A stretch of 64,000 bases of DNA from Acidimicrobiaceae bacterium (GCA_947446815.1 CANFGT010000002.1:208193-272192); one strand, 5' to 3'; positions 25,650 through 35,561 are shown, counted from the stretch's first letter. Made by a program: numbers and translations. Notes: generated from the sequence alone by a model not told the origin.

Positions 25650-26435
25650 TCAGCCCTTGCCGAAGTACTTTGCGTAAATCGTGTCGTATCCGTCGCCAGC
25701 CTTGAGCTCTGCAAGGCCAGCATTGAGGATCTTCAACAATGCAACGTTGCCCTTTGCAACGGCAAAACCGTACTGCTCGGCTTCAGTATTGAACTTGACC
25801 GACACGGTTGAGGTTCCTTGCTTTACTGCACGGAATGCATTGATGGGGAAGTCCTGAAGAACTGCATCCACTTGATTTGATTCAAGTGCAAGGAACATTG
25901 CTGATGCATCATCAAACGACTTGATTTTTGCCTTTGGTGCGTTTGCCTTTGCGTATTCCTCGCCGGTGGTGCCGGTCTGCACCGCAACTGTCTTGCCTGC
26001 AAGGGACTCAATGGTGTTCAGCGTGTCTTTGTCAGCGTTGCGAACAAGCAATGACTGGAACGAGTCGAAATATCCATCGGTGAAGTCGGCCTTCTGTGCA
26101 CGCTCTTCAGTGATCGTGAGCGAGGATGCAACAACGTCGCAGGTGCCTGCTGCTGGTGCAAGCCAGATGCCGTCAAATGGTTGCACCGTGACGGAAAGTT
26201 CAAGCTTGTTTGCTTCTGCAATATTGCGCATGATGTCCATGTCAAAACCGGTCCAAGTTTTGTCTTCTGCCTGATACTCGAATGGTTCGTAGGGGGCGTC
26301 TGAACAAACGGTGAGCTTTCCAGCCTTGACGAGCTTGAGGCCGCCATCTGATGTCTTGCTGTCGCTTCCGCCGCATGCTGCGACGACGAGTGAAAGTGCT
26401 GCAATTGCTGCAAACACACGGGTATTACGTGCCAT
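25650..26435 (-). CDS. Amino-acid ABC transporter substrate-binding lipoprotein
   Basis: Extracellular solute-binding protein of family 3, 261 residues. The lipoprotein signal ends in the lipobox VVAAC, so Cys21 would be lipid-anchored. The family core is visible: LTVCSDAPYEPFEYQ, WTGFDMDIMRNIAEANKLEL, DGIWLAPAAGTCDVVASSLT and AVQTGTTGEEYA. ATG 26435 has an AAGGAG ribosome-binding site 6 nt upstream, unlike the leaderless-type genes nearby. The ligand is probably a polar amino acid. Confidence 0.95.
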   Translation of the reverse strand: MARNTRVFAAIAALSLVVAACGGSDSKTSDGGLKLVKAGKLTVCSDAPYEPFEYQAEDKTWTGFDMDIMRNIAEANKLELSVTVQPFDGIWLAPAAGTCDVVASSLTITEERAQKADFTDGYFDSFQSLLVRNADKDTLNTIESLAGKTVAVQTGTTGEEYAKANAPKAKIKSFDDASAMFLALESNQVDAVLQDFPINAFRAVKQGTSTVSVKFNTEAEQYGFAVAKGNVALLKILNAGLAELKAGDGYDTIYAKYFGKG

Positions 26436-26498
26436 TGTGACTCCTTGAGAATGTCGATGAAATGGTGTGACAAACCCTAGACCACTGTGGGGACAGAC

Positions 26499-27038
26499 CT
26501 ACCGCTGACGACGGCGGGGGAATGCGGCGATGACTACAAGCACCGTGATGAAGATGGCAAGAACGTGAATTGTCTCGAAAACGGGGTGCACTTTGCTGTT
26601 GATGCGGTCAGTCACAAACGCGACGGCTTGTAGCGACACCAAGAGCCCACAGACGGACAGGGCGAAATAGGCGAGGCGAGGGGTGAGGGCTACGGCAACC
26701 CCGGCTAGGCCAAGAACCAGGCCAATCACTCCATCGCGTGTGAGGTGGGCAATGGATGTATCCGATCGTGGTCCCCAAAGTGGCGTCGCGCCAAAAATCC
26801 ATGGAAGTGCGATCAGCACCTGTACTCCACCAATCACCAAAAGTGTGAGCCGAAGGAGGCCTCCGGGCTGCCGAAGAATGTCGAGTCGTGATGAAACCTG
26901 TTCCACCATGTCATCTGCTGTCTCCGAGGCGCAGAGTGGACAGTTGAGTAGATGCGAGCGAGCAGCTACGACATCGTCCGCTTTGGCCAGCGGCTGCAGA
27001 ACAAGTGTGCGCGCGCGCTCGCATGACATTGAAGACAT
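26499..27038 (-). CDS. Membrane anti-sigma factor with zinc-finger-like N-terminus
   Basis: A 179-residue protein. The N-terminus carries a zf-HC2-like pattern (HLLNCPLCAS, with an earlier Cys in MSCERA), as in zinc-binding anti-sigma factors. Four hydrophobic helices follow (starting LTLLVIGGVQVLIALPWIFG). It begins one base after the stop of the ECF sigma gene, the classic arrangement for a sigma factor and its membrane regulator. A TTG at 27050 in frame is less likely than ATG 27038. Confidence 0.8.
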   Translation of the reverse strand: MSSMSCERARTLVLQPLAKADDVVAARSHLLNCPLCASETADDMVEQVSSRLDILRQPGGLLRLTLLVIGGVQVLIALPWIFGATPLWGPRSDTSIAHLTRDGVIGLVLGLAGVAVALTPRLAYFALSVCGLLVSLQAVAFVTDRINSKVHPVFETIHVLAIFITVLVVIAAFPRRRQR

Positions 27039-27039
27039 G

Positions 27040-27555
27040 TCAGATTGCAATCACATCGTCGAGTTGGCGTCCCAGTTGTTCGCGAGCTCGTGCAAGACGG
27101 GAGCGAACAGTGCCGATGGGGATTTCAAGTGACTGCGCTGCAGATTCGTAGTCGAAACCAAGAATTGCGCACAACACAACGACTTCACGTTGTGGAAGCG
27201 GAAGTTCACGCACCATTTCGTAGATCGCAGTGGATGCAAAATGATCACGGATCTCTATGACGTTTTCCGGAAGCTGTTCGTGCACTTTCTGCTTTCTTGC
27301 CATGTCAATGACAACACGACGACAGATGGTGATGAGCCACGAGATGGCAGAGGATTCATTGCGGAAAGTGGGCCAATAACGCCATGCGCGAATAAAAGTT
27401 TCCTGCACGGCTTCTTCAGCAACATGAGGATTAGAAGTGATGGAAAGAGCGAAGGCGGTGACGCCCTTGATGTTCTCGCGCATCATTGCGTCGAAATCAC
27501 TTTCCCTTACTTTTCTCACATTCTCAGTCTGCCATTGAAAGTCATTCGCGGTCAC
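27040..27555 (-). CDS. ECF-type RNA polymerase sigma factor
   Basis: Extracytoplasmic-function sigma factor of 171 residues. Region 2 is VTAFALSITSNPHVAEEAVQ, then ETFIRAWRYWPTF and SAISWLITICRRVVIDMARK. Region 4 is LPLPQREVVVLCAILGFDYE then SAAQSLEIPIGTVRSRLARA. It starts with GTG 27555 and is divergent from the acyltransferase gene. The downstream membrane protein is its probable anti-sigma factor; the signal is unknown. Confidence 0.93.
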   Translation of the reverse strand: MTANDFQWQTENVRKVRESDFDAMMRENIKGVTAFALSITSNPHVAEEAVQETFIRAWRYWPTFRNESSAISWLITICRRVVIDMARKQKVHEQLPENVIEIRDHFASTAIYEMVRELPLPQREVVVLCAILGFDYESAAQSLEIPIGTVRSRLARAREQLGRQLDDVIAI

Positions 27556-27609
27556 ATATTTGAGGCACGTGGCTCATGTTGAGTACTTAGGCAAGCCATA
27601 CTCGTAGAG

Positions 27610-29715
27610 ATGCAAAGACGTACTGATATTGAAGGTCTACGCGCCATTGCGGTCCTTGCCGTCTTGCTTTTCCACGCCGGTGTTCCTGGTCTAACCGGCG
27701 GCTACATCGGAGTTGACGTCTTTTTCGTAGTTTCTGGATTCCTCATTACCTCTCTCTTGGTGTCGGAGAAAGAATCATCGGGCAAGATCTCGCTTTCGTC
27801 GTTCTACTCCCGACGAGTACGGCGATTGCTTCCAGTGTCTGCAGTCGTTGCTGTTTCAACATTGATTGCATCTTGGATATGGCTTGAGCCGTTGCGCTTG
27901 CGGGGTCTTGCCAATGATGTGTTGGCCGTTGCAACATTTTCTTCCAACTTTGTCTTTGCCCATCGCGGTGCGGACTATTTGCAGTCAACTCTTCCACCAT
28001 CACCGCTGCAGCATTACTGGAGTCTTGCTGTTGAAGAACAGTTCTATGTGGTGTGGCCAATTCTGATTGCGGTTATTTGCATCGGTGCTACAGCAACGTC
28101 ACGGCTCACAGTGCGTACGCGAATCGGCGTCGCATCAACCGTCGTTGCTGTGACGTCTTTCGTGCTCTGTATGCGAATGATGGATTCATCGCAGCCATGG
28201 GCATTCTTCTCGCCACACACGCGCGCATTTGAACTGGCGGTCGGAGCATTTGCCGCAGTGTTGCCTGTGATGACAGCGAAATGGTTTCGATCCTTTAGTT
28301 CCGTCGCGGCCTGGCTCGGTCTATTTGGAATCATCGTCGCCGTCGTTCGTTTTGATGAGACAACAAAATTCCCTGGACCGTGGGCATTACTGCCAGTTGT
28401 CGCAACAGCGTTCGTCCTTCGTGGCGGCAACGCATCGACTTGGTCACCGAATGTTGTGTTGAAGATGTCACCGTTTCAATGGCTTGGATCACGCTCTTAC
28501 TCGGCGTATCTATGGCATTGGCCAATTCTCATTGTTGTTGCCGCAGGTTTCAATCGTTCTCTGACTGTCACGGAAGGCATTGTTTGCATCGCAATTGCTT
28601 TAGGTCTTTCGGAGTTCTCGTATCGATTTGTTGAGAATCCAATTCGTCATAACATCACAATCCGCGGTCTTCGCGCAGCTGCAATGGCTACTGCAGTTCT
28701 TGCACTTGTCGCCGGTGCAGGGGTATTGGCGCGCAACAATCCACCGACGATTGCCGCAGGTCCCGATGCAACCACACCAACGCTCATTGGTGACACAACT
28801 ATTCCTTCAGGTATCGCAGCGACAACGACGCTTGTTCCTACGGCTCCAACGCTTCCACCACAGGGCACTCCCGTGCAAGCAATTGTCGATGCTGCATCAA
28901 TGACGGGGTTGCCAGGCAATCTCACGCCAGGTCTGCAGCGTGCAATTTCTGACATGCCCATCATCTACAACAACAATTGTCATGCGGGCTTCTCTGCTGT
29001 TCGTCCGAAGAACTGTGTCTTTGGCGATAAGGAATCATCAATTGTTGTAGGCCTTTATGGCGACTCTCATGCAGCGCAGTGGTTCCCAGCATTAGAGAAA
29101 GTTGCTCTTAAGCGTCATTGGAAACTCATCACGTACACGAAGCGTGGATGCCCGCCAGCAGATATCCCTACATACAGCAGTGTGTTGGGCAAGGTGTACA
29201 AAGAGTGTGCACCATGGCGTCGCAATGTTCTGGAACAAATGGTGACCGATGGAGTGAAGGTTGTCTTCGTCACTCACTTTGATCGTTTGCTCTCAGCGAC
29301 CACACGCAAGCCAATGTGGCAAAAAGAATGGCGAGATGCGATTCAGGGAACTCTCACTGCTTTGGAAAGCAAGGGAATCACGCCTGTTCTGATCCAAGAC
29401 ACGCCGTATCCGGGTCAAGATGTTCCCACATGTTTAAGTCGTAATTACACCAACGTGCAAAAGTGTTCGCCGATTGTGAGCTCGGCATATCGCGATGACA
29501 TGAATCAGATGCTTCTTGATTTCGATACAGCGGGGAAGCATGTTCTCTGGGTGAAGAACTGGTTCTGTACAACGGCGCTGTGTCCAACGGTTGTGGGCAA
29601 TGTTCTCGTATATCGCGATGACAACCATATGACGGTCACATATTCATCTCTCATTGCACCGCTCCTTGATGCTGCGATTTTTGATTTCGTGGATTGGTAT
29701 TCCCGTCCTCACTAA
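27610..29715 (+). CDS. Acyltransferase 3 / SGNH-domain membrane protein
   Basis: Large membrane O-acyltransferase of the OafA type, 701 residues. The N-terminal acyltransferase-3 domain (about 1-360) has RTDIEGLRAIAVLAVLLFHA, FFVVSGFLITSLL, FYSRRVRRLLP and about ten helices. A Thr/Pro-rich linker (about 375-430) leads to an extracytoplasmic SGNH-like domain (about 450-701) with VGLYGDSHAAQWFPAL, where Ser is the nucleophile, and DDNHMT, which supplies the Asp/His pair. It probably acetylates cell-envelope glycans. Confidence 0.92.
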   Translation: MQRRTDIEGLRAIAVLAVLLFHAGVPGLTGGYIGVDVFFVVSGFLITSLLVSEKESSGKISLSSFYSRRVRRLLPVSAVVAVSTLIASWIWLEPLRLRGLANDVLAVATFSSNFVFAHRGADYLQSTLPPSPLQHYWSLAVEEQFYVVWPILIAVICIGATATSRLTVRTRIGVASTVVAVTSFVLCMRMMDSSQPWAFFSPHTRAFELAVGAFAAVLPVMTAKWFRSFSSVAAWLGLFGIIVAVVRFDETTKFPGPWALLPVVATAFVLRGGNASTWSPNVVLKMSPFQWLGSRSYSAYLWHWPILIVVAAGFNRSLTVTEGIVCIAIALGLSEFSYRFVENPIRHNITIRGLRAAAMATAVLALVAGAGVLARNNPPTIAAGPDATTPTLIGDTTIPSGIAATTTLVPTAPTLPPQGTPVQAIVDAASMTGLPGNLTPGLQRAISDMPIIYNNNCHAGFSAVRPKNCVFGDKESSIVVGLYGDSHAAQWFPALEKVALKRHWKLITYTKRGCPPADIPTYSSVLGKVYKECAPWRRNVLEQMVTDGVKVVFVTHFDRLLSATTRKPMWQKEWRDAIQGTLTALESKGITPVLIQDTPYPGQDVPTCLSRNYTNVQKCSPIVSSAYRDDMNQMLLDFDTAGKHVLWVKNWFCTTALCPTVVGNVLVYRDDNHMTVTYSSLIAPLLDAAIFDFVDWYSRPH

Positions 29716-29734
29716 ATTGTGTGAAACTGCGTTA

Positions 29735-30658
29735 GTGGAACAGCGTAAATCTCAAAACGAAGTTCTTGATGAACTCGTTGCTCATGGAATAATCACCGAG
29801 CAACAAGCCTGTGAGATTGCAGATGCTCCACAGTGGTCTTTTTCTGTTCGAGAACTGGTGACGTATTTGGCCGCGCTCATTATTGCTGTGGGTGTGATTC
29901 GCATTTTAGGAATCGCATTTCAGGATGCATCGGAAGGCATCATCGTTGCCGCGCTGTACATCGTTTCAGCGGGTAGTGGATTTGCAGCGTGGAAGTTGTC
30001 GGCATCAGAAGGCATGCGTCAACGTTTTGCTGAAGTACTTGAGATGGGCTCATTGGGATGTGCCTTGGGAGCAACAGGAGTGCTGTTGAGCCACACGGAA
30101 CTGCGCGGAGAATCCATCGGCGTGATTCTGATGAGTGCCTGTTTATTGTGGGGCGTTTACCGCAGTCGCATCACGCAGTTCGTGGGGACAGTTGCAATGT
30201 GCATCGGCGCGAATGGTGTCGCTATTTCTTTAGGCGCACTTCTTAATTCCGATAGAGGTTGGACTGCAGGATTACTGATGGTGATATCAGGATCATTCCT
30301 TATCTATATGGGTACAACAAAAATTGGTGCGCCGAACCTCTCTCGTGCAGTGGGTGCATTATTCGTGGTCATTGGGTCCATCGCATTGGGGACTGATGTT
30401 GCGAATGGTCGCATTATCCCCATCGTTCTGGGCATTGTTCTTTTTGCAGCCGGAACAATTTTGTTGACGCCAGAGCTACTAGTTGCAGGTGCGTTCTGCA
30501 TTGTTACTGGAATCGTAATGACGGTGACGCGGTGGATTCACAATGACATGGCACAAGGTCTTGTCATTATTGCAACAGGGGTCGCAATGCTTGTTGTGCT
30601 TTCGATGCAGGTGAAGAGAATCTCTAGTCAACAAGCGATTGGAAGACGAGCTGCTTAA
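29735..30658 (+). CDS. Polytopic membrane protein (DUF2157-like)
   Basis: Membrane protein of about 307 residues. The N-terminal cytoplasmic segment (about 1-45: LDELVAHGIITEQQACEIAD) looks like the short helical domain in front of DUF2157-type proteins. Around nine hydrophobic helices follow. Function unknown. The start is uncertain: GTG 29735 is listed, TTG 29717 is possible, and the longer frame would run into the acyltransferase gene. The C-terminus overlaps the convergent beta-lactamase-like gene by 35 bases. Confidence 0.7.
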   Translation: MEQRKSQNEVLDELVAHGIITEQQACEIADAPQWSFSVRELVTYLAALIIAVGVIRILGIAFQDASEGIIVAALYIVSAGSGFAAWKLSASEGMRQRFAEVLEMGSLGCALGATGVLLSHTELRGESIGVILMSACLLWGVYRSRITQFVGTVAMCIGANGVAISLGALLNSDRGWTAGLLMVISGSFLIYMGTTKIGAPNLSRAVGALFVVIGSIALGTDVANGRIIPIVLGIVLFAAGTILLTPELLVAGAFCIVTGIVMTVTRWIHNDMAQGLVIIATGVAMLVVLSMQVKRISSQQAIGRRAA

Positions 30659-31859
30659 GTTGTGGTCGTAATGGCCATGTGCTGGAAGGCATGAGCTGCG
30701 TCATGATCATGTACACCAAATCTTCCTTTGGATCGACTGTGAAATTGGTGCTTGCTGCACCACCCCAGCCATAATCGCCTGCGCTGCCAGGAACTTTTGC
30801 CTTCACGGGATCAATCGTGACACTCATGCTGAGACCAAATCCGACACCATCAAATGCAGTCTCGGCAAACAATGGACGACCGTAGGCAGTGAGGTCTGCG
30901 TTATTCGGCAAATGATTTGACGCCATAAATGCGACAGTTCGCGGAGAAAGAATTTGAACACCGTTGTACTCGCCACCGTTGCGCAACATCTCTGCAAACT
31001 TCAAATAGTCGGATGTGGTGGACACAAGTCCGCCACCACCGAGGTGGGCCTTTGGTGCATGCAATGCTCCCGCACCTGCTGCATCGTTACGAAGAATTTT
31101 CTTGTCTGCAGGATTCGGGATGTACAGCGCTGCAAGCCGGTCTGCTTTGTCGGCATCACAATGAAATGCGGTGTCGGTCATTCCCAGTGGTTCAAAGATG
31201 CGCTTCTTCATGAACTCACCCAACGACATTCCTGACAACACTTCAACGACACGACCGATAACGTCAATGGACATCGAATACGCCCACTCGGCTCCTGGTT
31301 GAAACATCAGGGGAAGGTCAGCGAGTTTGTCGCAGATGTCAGCGAGCGATGCATCACGTGGCACGCCCCATTCAAAACCTGCATTGCGATACATCTGGTC
31401 GACGGGGTTGGAGTAGACGAAACCGTACGTAAGTCCAGCGGTGTGTGTAAAAAGGTGCCACATCTCCATGGGTTCGGTCACCGGTTCAAATCGGGGGGCG
31501 GTGAGGGTGCCAGAGCGAAAGACCTTCTGGTTGGCAAAAGAGGGGATGAACCACTTCACCTGATCGTGCATCTCAAAGAGGCCCTCTTCCCACAGAATCA
31601 TGGCGGCAACAGCACAGATGGGCTTCGTCATCGAATAGATGCGATAGATGGTGTCGTCGGCGATGGGCTTCGTGTTCTCGACATCGGCATGTCCGTACTT
31701 TGTGCTGTAGGCCAGTTCTCCGCCGCGTGAAACAGTGATGTGATAGCCGGGAAGCTTCCCGTCATCGACATATTTGGCGAAATGGGTCTGGATTCGCTCC
31801 AAACGGGTGGGGTCAAGGCCCAGCGAGCGTGGGTCCGTGGAAACTTCGAGGTTCGACAT
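30624..31859 (-). CDS. Serine hydrolase of the beta-lactamase / class C fold
   Basis: Esterase or peptidase-like enzyme of 411 residues. The SxxK motif is SMTK (76-79) in YRIYSMTKPICAVAA; the Tyr motif is in AEWAYSMSIDVIGRVVE; the C-terminal GWGGAASTNFTVDP region takes the place of KTG. There is no signal peptide, so it is more likely an esterase (EstB-like) than a secreted beta-lactamase. The ATG follows a TACGAT box by 6 nt. It is divergent from the P450 gene. Confidence 0.9.
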   Translation of the reverse strand: MSNLEVSTDPRSLGLDPTRLERIQTHFAKYVDDGKLPGYHITVSRGGELAYSTKYGHADVENTKPIADDTIYRIYSMTKPICAVAAMILWEEGLFEMHDQVKWFIPSFANQKVFRSGTLTAPRFEPVTEPMEMWHLFTHTAGLTYGFVYSNPVDQMYRNAGFEWGVPRDASLADICDKLADLPLMFQPGAEWAYSMSIDVIGRVVEVLSGMSLGEFMKKRIFEPLGMTDTAFHCDADKADRLAALYIPNPADKKILRNDAAGAGALHAPKAHLGGGGLVSTTSDYLKFAEMLRNGGEYNGVQILSPRTVAFMASNHLPNNADLTAYGRPLFAETAFDGVGFGLSMSVTIDPVKAKVPGSAGDYGWGGAASTNFTVDPKEDLVYMIMTQLMPSSTWPLRPQLKQLVFQSLVD

Positions 31860-31865
31860 GGGCGA

Positions 31866-31871
31866 ATCGTA
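31866..31871 (-). promoter_or_regulatory. -10 box TACGAT of the beta-lactamase-like gene
   Basis: TACGAT ends 6 nt before ATG 31859. Confidence 0.5.
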
Positions 31872-31943
31872 TGCCTGTGGCTAGCGTCACGCCTAGTGGA
31901 GAGTTATTCTCACCATGAGGGAAATTCAACCAAGGGGGCTTCT

Positions 31944-33158
31944 GTGAGCGAGATGATCGACTGGACAAGCGAATACGACATTTTCAGCAAGGAATACATC
32001 GAGAATCCATTTGAGATTTGGGATGACCTTCGCGAACAATGCCCGATTGCACACACCGACAAGTGGGGTGGCTCATGGTTGCCCACCACCTATGACATCG
32101 TCACCAAGATGGCGCGCGAACCAGAGAAGTTTTCGTCGCGCGAAATCATTGTTGTGCCACCTGCTGAAGCAGCTGGTTCCGGAGCGTACGGTCCAGCACC
32201 TGCAGCACCTATCTCTGTTGATGCTCCAGTGCACACGTGGACACGTCGTCAGTTGTTGCCAGATTTTTCTCCAAAGGCCGTTGATGAACTTGAAGTGTTC
32301 ACACGCGCATGGTGCCGTGAACTCATGGACTCCATTGCTGGCAAGCCAGAGGCAGACATTGCAGTGGAATATGCGCAACAAATTCCCGCACAAGTCATCG
32401 CAACCATGTTGGGTGTTCCCACCACGATGAAAGATCAATTCACGACATGGGTGCGCAACTCTCTTGAAGCTGGTCTCACGAATCCTGAGCTTCGTATTAA
32501 GACCCGTCGAGAACTGCAAGATTTCTTCATGGGTGAAATCATCAAGCGCCGTGAATCAGGAAGCACCAGTGACCTCATTGGTGAACTTGTTCATGCAGAG
32601 CATGATGGAGAGCCATATCCCGACGGCCTCATCCTTGGCATGTGCGGTCTGTTGCTGATTGCGGGTGTGGACACCACATGGAGCGGCATCGGTTCTTCGT
32701 TGTGGCACCTCGCAACACATCCTGAAGACCGCATTCGTTTGGTGCAGGAACCAGAACTCATCCCAAGCGCTGTTGAAGAGTTCCTTCGTGCATATTCACC
32801 GGTAACGATGGCTCGCCTTGTGAATGAAGACATGGAATACGAAGGCTGTCCAATGAAGGCTGGAGATCGCATTCTCATGGCGTTCCCCGCTGCGAATCGT
32901 GACCCAGAACATTTTGAGCGTCCTGATGAAGTCATCATCGATCGCGAACACAATCGCCACGTTGCATTCGGTGCAGGTATCCACCGTTGTGTCGGATCAA
33001 ACCTTGCTCGTATGGAAATGCGTGTCGCCATTGAAGAATTCCTGGCACGCGTACCAGAGTTTGAACTTCGTGAGGATGCTGAAGTCACTTGGGCTGGTGG
33101 ACAGGTTCGCGGACCTCGCACCATTCCCGTGCGTATCAACACAGTGATTGGACACTAA
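31944..33158 (+). CDS. Cytochrome P450
   Basis: Soluble heme monooxygenase of 404 residues. The heme loop is FGAGIHRCVGSNLARMEMRV with the Cys ligand; the I-helix oxygen-activation motif is LLLIAGVDTTWSGIGSS; the ExxR motif lies further on, in VPSAVEEFLRAYSP-like sequence. The GTG start at 31944 has an AGGGG ribosome-binding site 6 nt upstream. A redox partner is not encoded nearby. The substrate is likely a hydrophobic or lipid-like compound, judged only from the catabolic neighbourhood. Confidence 0.95.
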   Translation: MSEMIDWTSEYDIFSKEYIENPFEIWDDLREQCPIAHTDKWGGSWLPTTYDIVTKMAREPEKFSSREIIVVPPAEAAGSGAYGPAPAAPISVDAPVHTWTRRQLLPDFSPKAVDELEVFTRAWCRELMDSIAGKPEADIAVEYAQQIPAQVIATMLGVPTTMKDQFTTWVRNSLEAGLTNPELRIKTRRELQDFFMGEIIKRRESGSTSDLIGELVHAEHDGEPYPDGLILGMCGLLLIAGVDTTWSGIGSSLWHLATHPEDRIRLVQEPELIPSAVEEFLRAYSPVTMARLVNEDMEYEGCPMKAGDRILMAFPAANRDPEHFERPDEVIIDREHNRHVAFGAGIHRCVGSNLARMEMRVAIEEFLARVPEFELREDAEVTWAGGQVRGPRTIPVRINTVIGH

Positions 33159-33202
33159 GCCCGGCAAAGGTATTTCTCCTAGCGACTTCGCTGGGACTTA
33201 GA

Positions 33203-33234
33203 AAAAGCCCCGCACCAAATGGCGCGGGGCTTTT
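33203..33234. terminator. Bidirectional intrinsic terminator between P450 and kinase-like genes
   Basis: An 11-bp perfect stem (AAAAGCCCCGC with GCGGGGCTTTT) encloses a 10-nt loop. A-rich and T-rich flanks give a U tract on both strands, so it can end both convergent transcripts. Confidence 0.85.
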
Positions 33235-33245
33235 CTATAACTGGA

Positions 33246-34352
33246 TTAGCGGATGACGTTGAGAGCGTTGTTGTCCTCAACACAGGACAGCGCGCGCAAG
33301 AACATCTCGCGAATAAGGTCTTGACCTCGTTCGTTTTGCTCTGTGTAACTAGCGAATGATGTAACGCCATAGGTGACACAAAAGACGATGCAAACGAGGT
33401 ATTGGCGCCATGCCTCATCACGGTCAATATCAATACCGTGGAATTCCAAACGGTCGAGATATGTATCGACGAGTTCTTTATCGTGGCCTCGACGAACTTC
33501 AGTAGTGATGGACTGGCTGATGAAGTAGCCAACGTCGTACATGCCTGAACCGGTTCCCACAATTTGGAAGTCAATCGCTACAGGCTTGTCGCCATCGAGC
33601 ATGAGGTTGTCCGCGCGATAGTCGCCGTGGCACAAAGTGACGGGATTCGAAAGATTTTGCAGCAGCCATGGCACCTTGCCCGCCCAGATGTCGCCAATGT
33701 CGCGAACACTTTCAGAGATGAGGTCGCCGGCATGTTCAGCGGCGGCTGGCCATCCAGCGGTCCACAACATTGGGAGTACTGCGTTGTATGTGGGGTTATC
33801 CAGGGGCTGGAAAACCTCTGTGTAGTTTGCAAGCTTTGGGCTACCCCACCACATGGCGTGGAAATCGGCAAGAATTTCGAGGAACATCTTGGCTTGATCC
33901 AATGATGCACCTTCCAACTGATTCAGTTGCTTGTAGTGGCTGATGTCTTCCATTGCGATAGTGAAGTCGGTGTTGTCGCCGGCAATTGCCTGTGCATAAC
34001 ACTTTGCAGTTTTAAATGGAGCGTCGGGTGCGCAGTCCTTATAGAAGACAAGCTCACGGATATAGAGAACGAGTGCATCAGCAGTGAAACGCTGAGTTGG
34101 GTCATCGGTGGGGTACTTCACCACAAAAGACTTTGGCGCTTTTGTCTCACCTGAGTACGTAGGGATGACGCGCTGCAAAATGCTGAGAATGCCTACGCCT
34201 TCACCGATGCGCTCAATTGTGACGCCGGTGACTGAAACATTGTCTTCGAGACTTTTGCTACCTTTGAGGACACCTTCTACCCACTGTGGGGTGATGTCCT
34301 GTTCGTTTGCGAGCAGACCAAGTCCAGATTCGATGAGATCGACAATTGCCAT
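33246..34352 (-). CDS. Phosphotransferase-family (APH/ecdysteroid-kinase-like) protein
   Basis: Kinase-like protein of 368 residues with the APH fold. The catalytic loop is TLCHGDYRADNLMLDG and the metal motif is AIDFQIVGTG. FTIAMEDISHYKQLNQLEGA and ILADFHAMWWGSP are typical of the EcKinase/DUF1679-like branch found beside lipid and sterol catabolism genes. ATG 34352 has a strong AGGGGG ribosome-binding site 8 nt upstream, so the longer frame is rejected. Substrate unknown. Confidence 0.88.
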   Translation of the reverse strand: MAIVDLIESGLGLLANEQDITPQWVEGVLKGSKSLEDNVSVTGVTIERIGEGVGILSILQRVIPTYSGETKAPKSFVVKYPTDDPTQRFTADALVLYIRELVFYKDCAPDAPFKTAKCYAQAIAGDNTDFTIAMEDISHYKQLNQLEGASLDQAKMFLEILADFHAMWWGSPKLANYTEVFQPLDNPTYNAVLPMLWTAGWPAAAEHAGDLISESVRDIGDIWAGKVPWLLQNLSNPVTLCHGDYRADNLMLDGDKPVAIDFQIVGTGSGMYDVGYFISQSITTEVRRGHDKELVDTYLDRLEFHGIDIDRDEAWRQYLVCIVFCVTYGVTSFASYTEQNERGQDLIREMFLRALSCVEDNNALNVIR

Positions 34353-34440
34353 ATGAATTCCCCCTGTGAGAAGCCGCGCCCCCCGGCGCGACACGGCAAA
34401 CACTAGTTCTCAATATGGTGGCTGCAAATATCTGCCCCTC

Positions 34441-34446
34441 TAATGT
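34441..34446 (+). promoter_or_regulatory. -10 box TAATGT of the Gfo/Idh/MocA gene
   Basis: TAATGT ends 7 nt before ATG 34454. Confidence 0.45.
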
Positions 34447-34453
34447 GGCGCAT

Positions 34454-35533
34454 ATGAAACAAGTGCGCGTCGGTGTTATCGGGACCGGGATGATGGGCTG
34501 TGAGCATCTCAAGAACTTGATGGGCTTGCCCAACGTGCTGATTACAGCTGTGAGCGACACCAATAACGAGTCCTTGAAATGGGCGAGACACACTTTGGGC
34601 GATGCTGCGGATGCAGTGATGTACTTCACCCATCACCTTGAACTTTTGCAGTCGGGTCTTGTTGATGCTGTATTGGTTGCATCGCCGAACTTCACTCATA
34701 AAGCGGTTCTTGATGACATCTTTGCGACCGACATCCCCGTGCTTGTTGAAAAGCCAATGTGCACAACTGTGGAAGATTGCATCGCAATTGTGAATGCACA
34801 AAAGAATCGCGATGCTCTGACATGGGTTGGCCTTGAATATCGATATATGGCTCCCATCGCGGAACTCATTCGCCAAGTGCGTCAAGGTGTTGTCGGTGAT
34901 TTGAAAATGCTTGCGATCCGCGAGCACCGTTTTCCCTTCCTTGTGAAAGTGGATAACTGGAATCGGTTCTCTCGTAACACTGGTGGAACATTGGTGGAGA
35001 AGTGCTGTCATTTCTTTGACCTAATGAATCTGGTGGTTGGCTCACGTCCGATACGTGTGATGGCAAGTGGTGGACAAGATGTCAATCACCTTGATGAGAT
35101 GTACAACGGTGAGTCTTCGGACATTCTCGATAATGCATATGTCATCGTTGAATATGCAAACGGCGTTCGAGCGATGTTGGATCTCAGCATGTTCGCTGAA
35201 GGGTCACGACATGAACAGGAAATTTCAGCTGTCGGTAGCACGGGAAAAATTGAAGCGTTTATCCCTGGCGATGGACACATCATCATCGGCGAACGATCCA
35301 CTCGCACCGTTCGCGAAGTGACTGTAGGAATTGATCCTGACGTTGCACACGTGGGATTCCACTTCGGTGCGAGTTTTATCGAGTGCAAACGCTTTATCGA
35401 TGCAGTTGCATCTGATTCACCACCTGAGGTGACTGTCGAAGATGGACTGTGGAGTGTTGTTATCGGTGCAGCTGCTCATCGATCAATTGATGAAGGTCGG
35501 GTTGTGGAGATTTCTGAATATGGAATCTCATAG
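34454..35533 (+). CDS. Gfo/Idh/MocA-family oxidoreductase
   Basis: NAD(P)-dependent sugar or inositol-type dehydrogenase of 359 residues. The N-terminal Rossmann motif is VGVIGTGMMGCEHLKNL. The family's conserved Lys is in VLVEKPMCTTVEDC; the C-terminal domain carries GGTLVEKCCHFFDLMNLVVG, whose His is catalytic. The chosen ATG sits 7 nt after a TAATGT box; the upstream in-frame start would extend into the promoter region. Substrate not deducible. Confidence 0.92.
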   Translation: MKQVRVGVIGTGMMGCEHLKNLMGLPNVLITAVSDTNNESLKWARHTLGDAADAVMYFTHHLELLQSGLVDAVLVASPNFTHKAVLDDIFATDIPVLVEKPMCTTVEDCIAIVNAQKNRDALTWVGLEYRYMAPIAELIRQVRQGVVGDLKMLAIREHRFPFLVKVDNWNRFSRNTGGTLVEKCCHFFDLMNLVVGSRPIRVMASGGQDVNHLDEMYNGESSDILDNAYVIVEYANGVRAMLDLSMFAEGSRHEQEISAVGSTGKIEAFIPGDGHIIIGERSTRTVREVTVGIDPDVAHVGFHFGASFIECKRFIDAVASDSPPEVTVEDGLWSVVIGAAAHRSIDEGRVVEISEYGIS

Positions 35534-35561
35534 TTCAGCTATCGCTCGCATGACTTGCCGA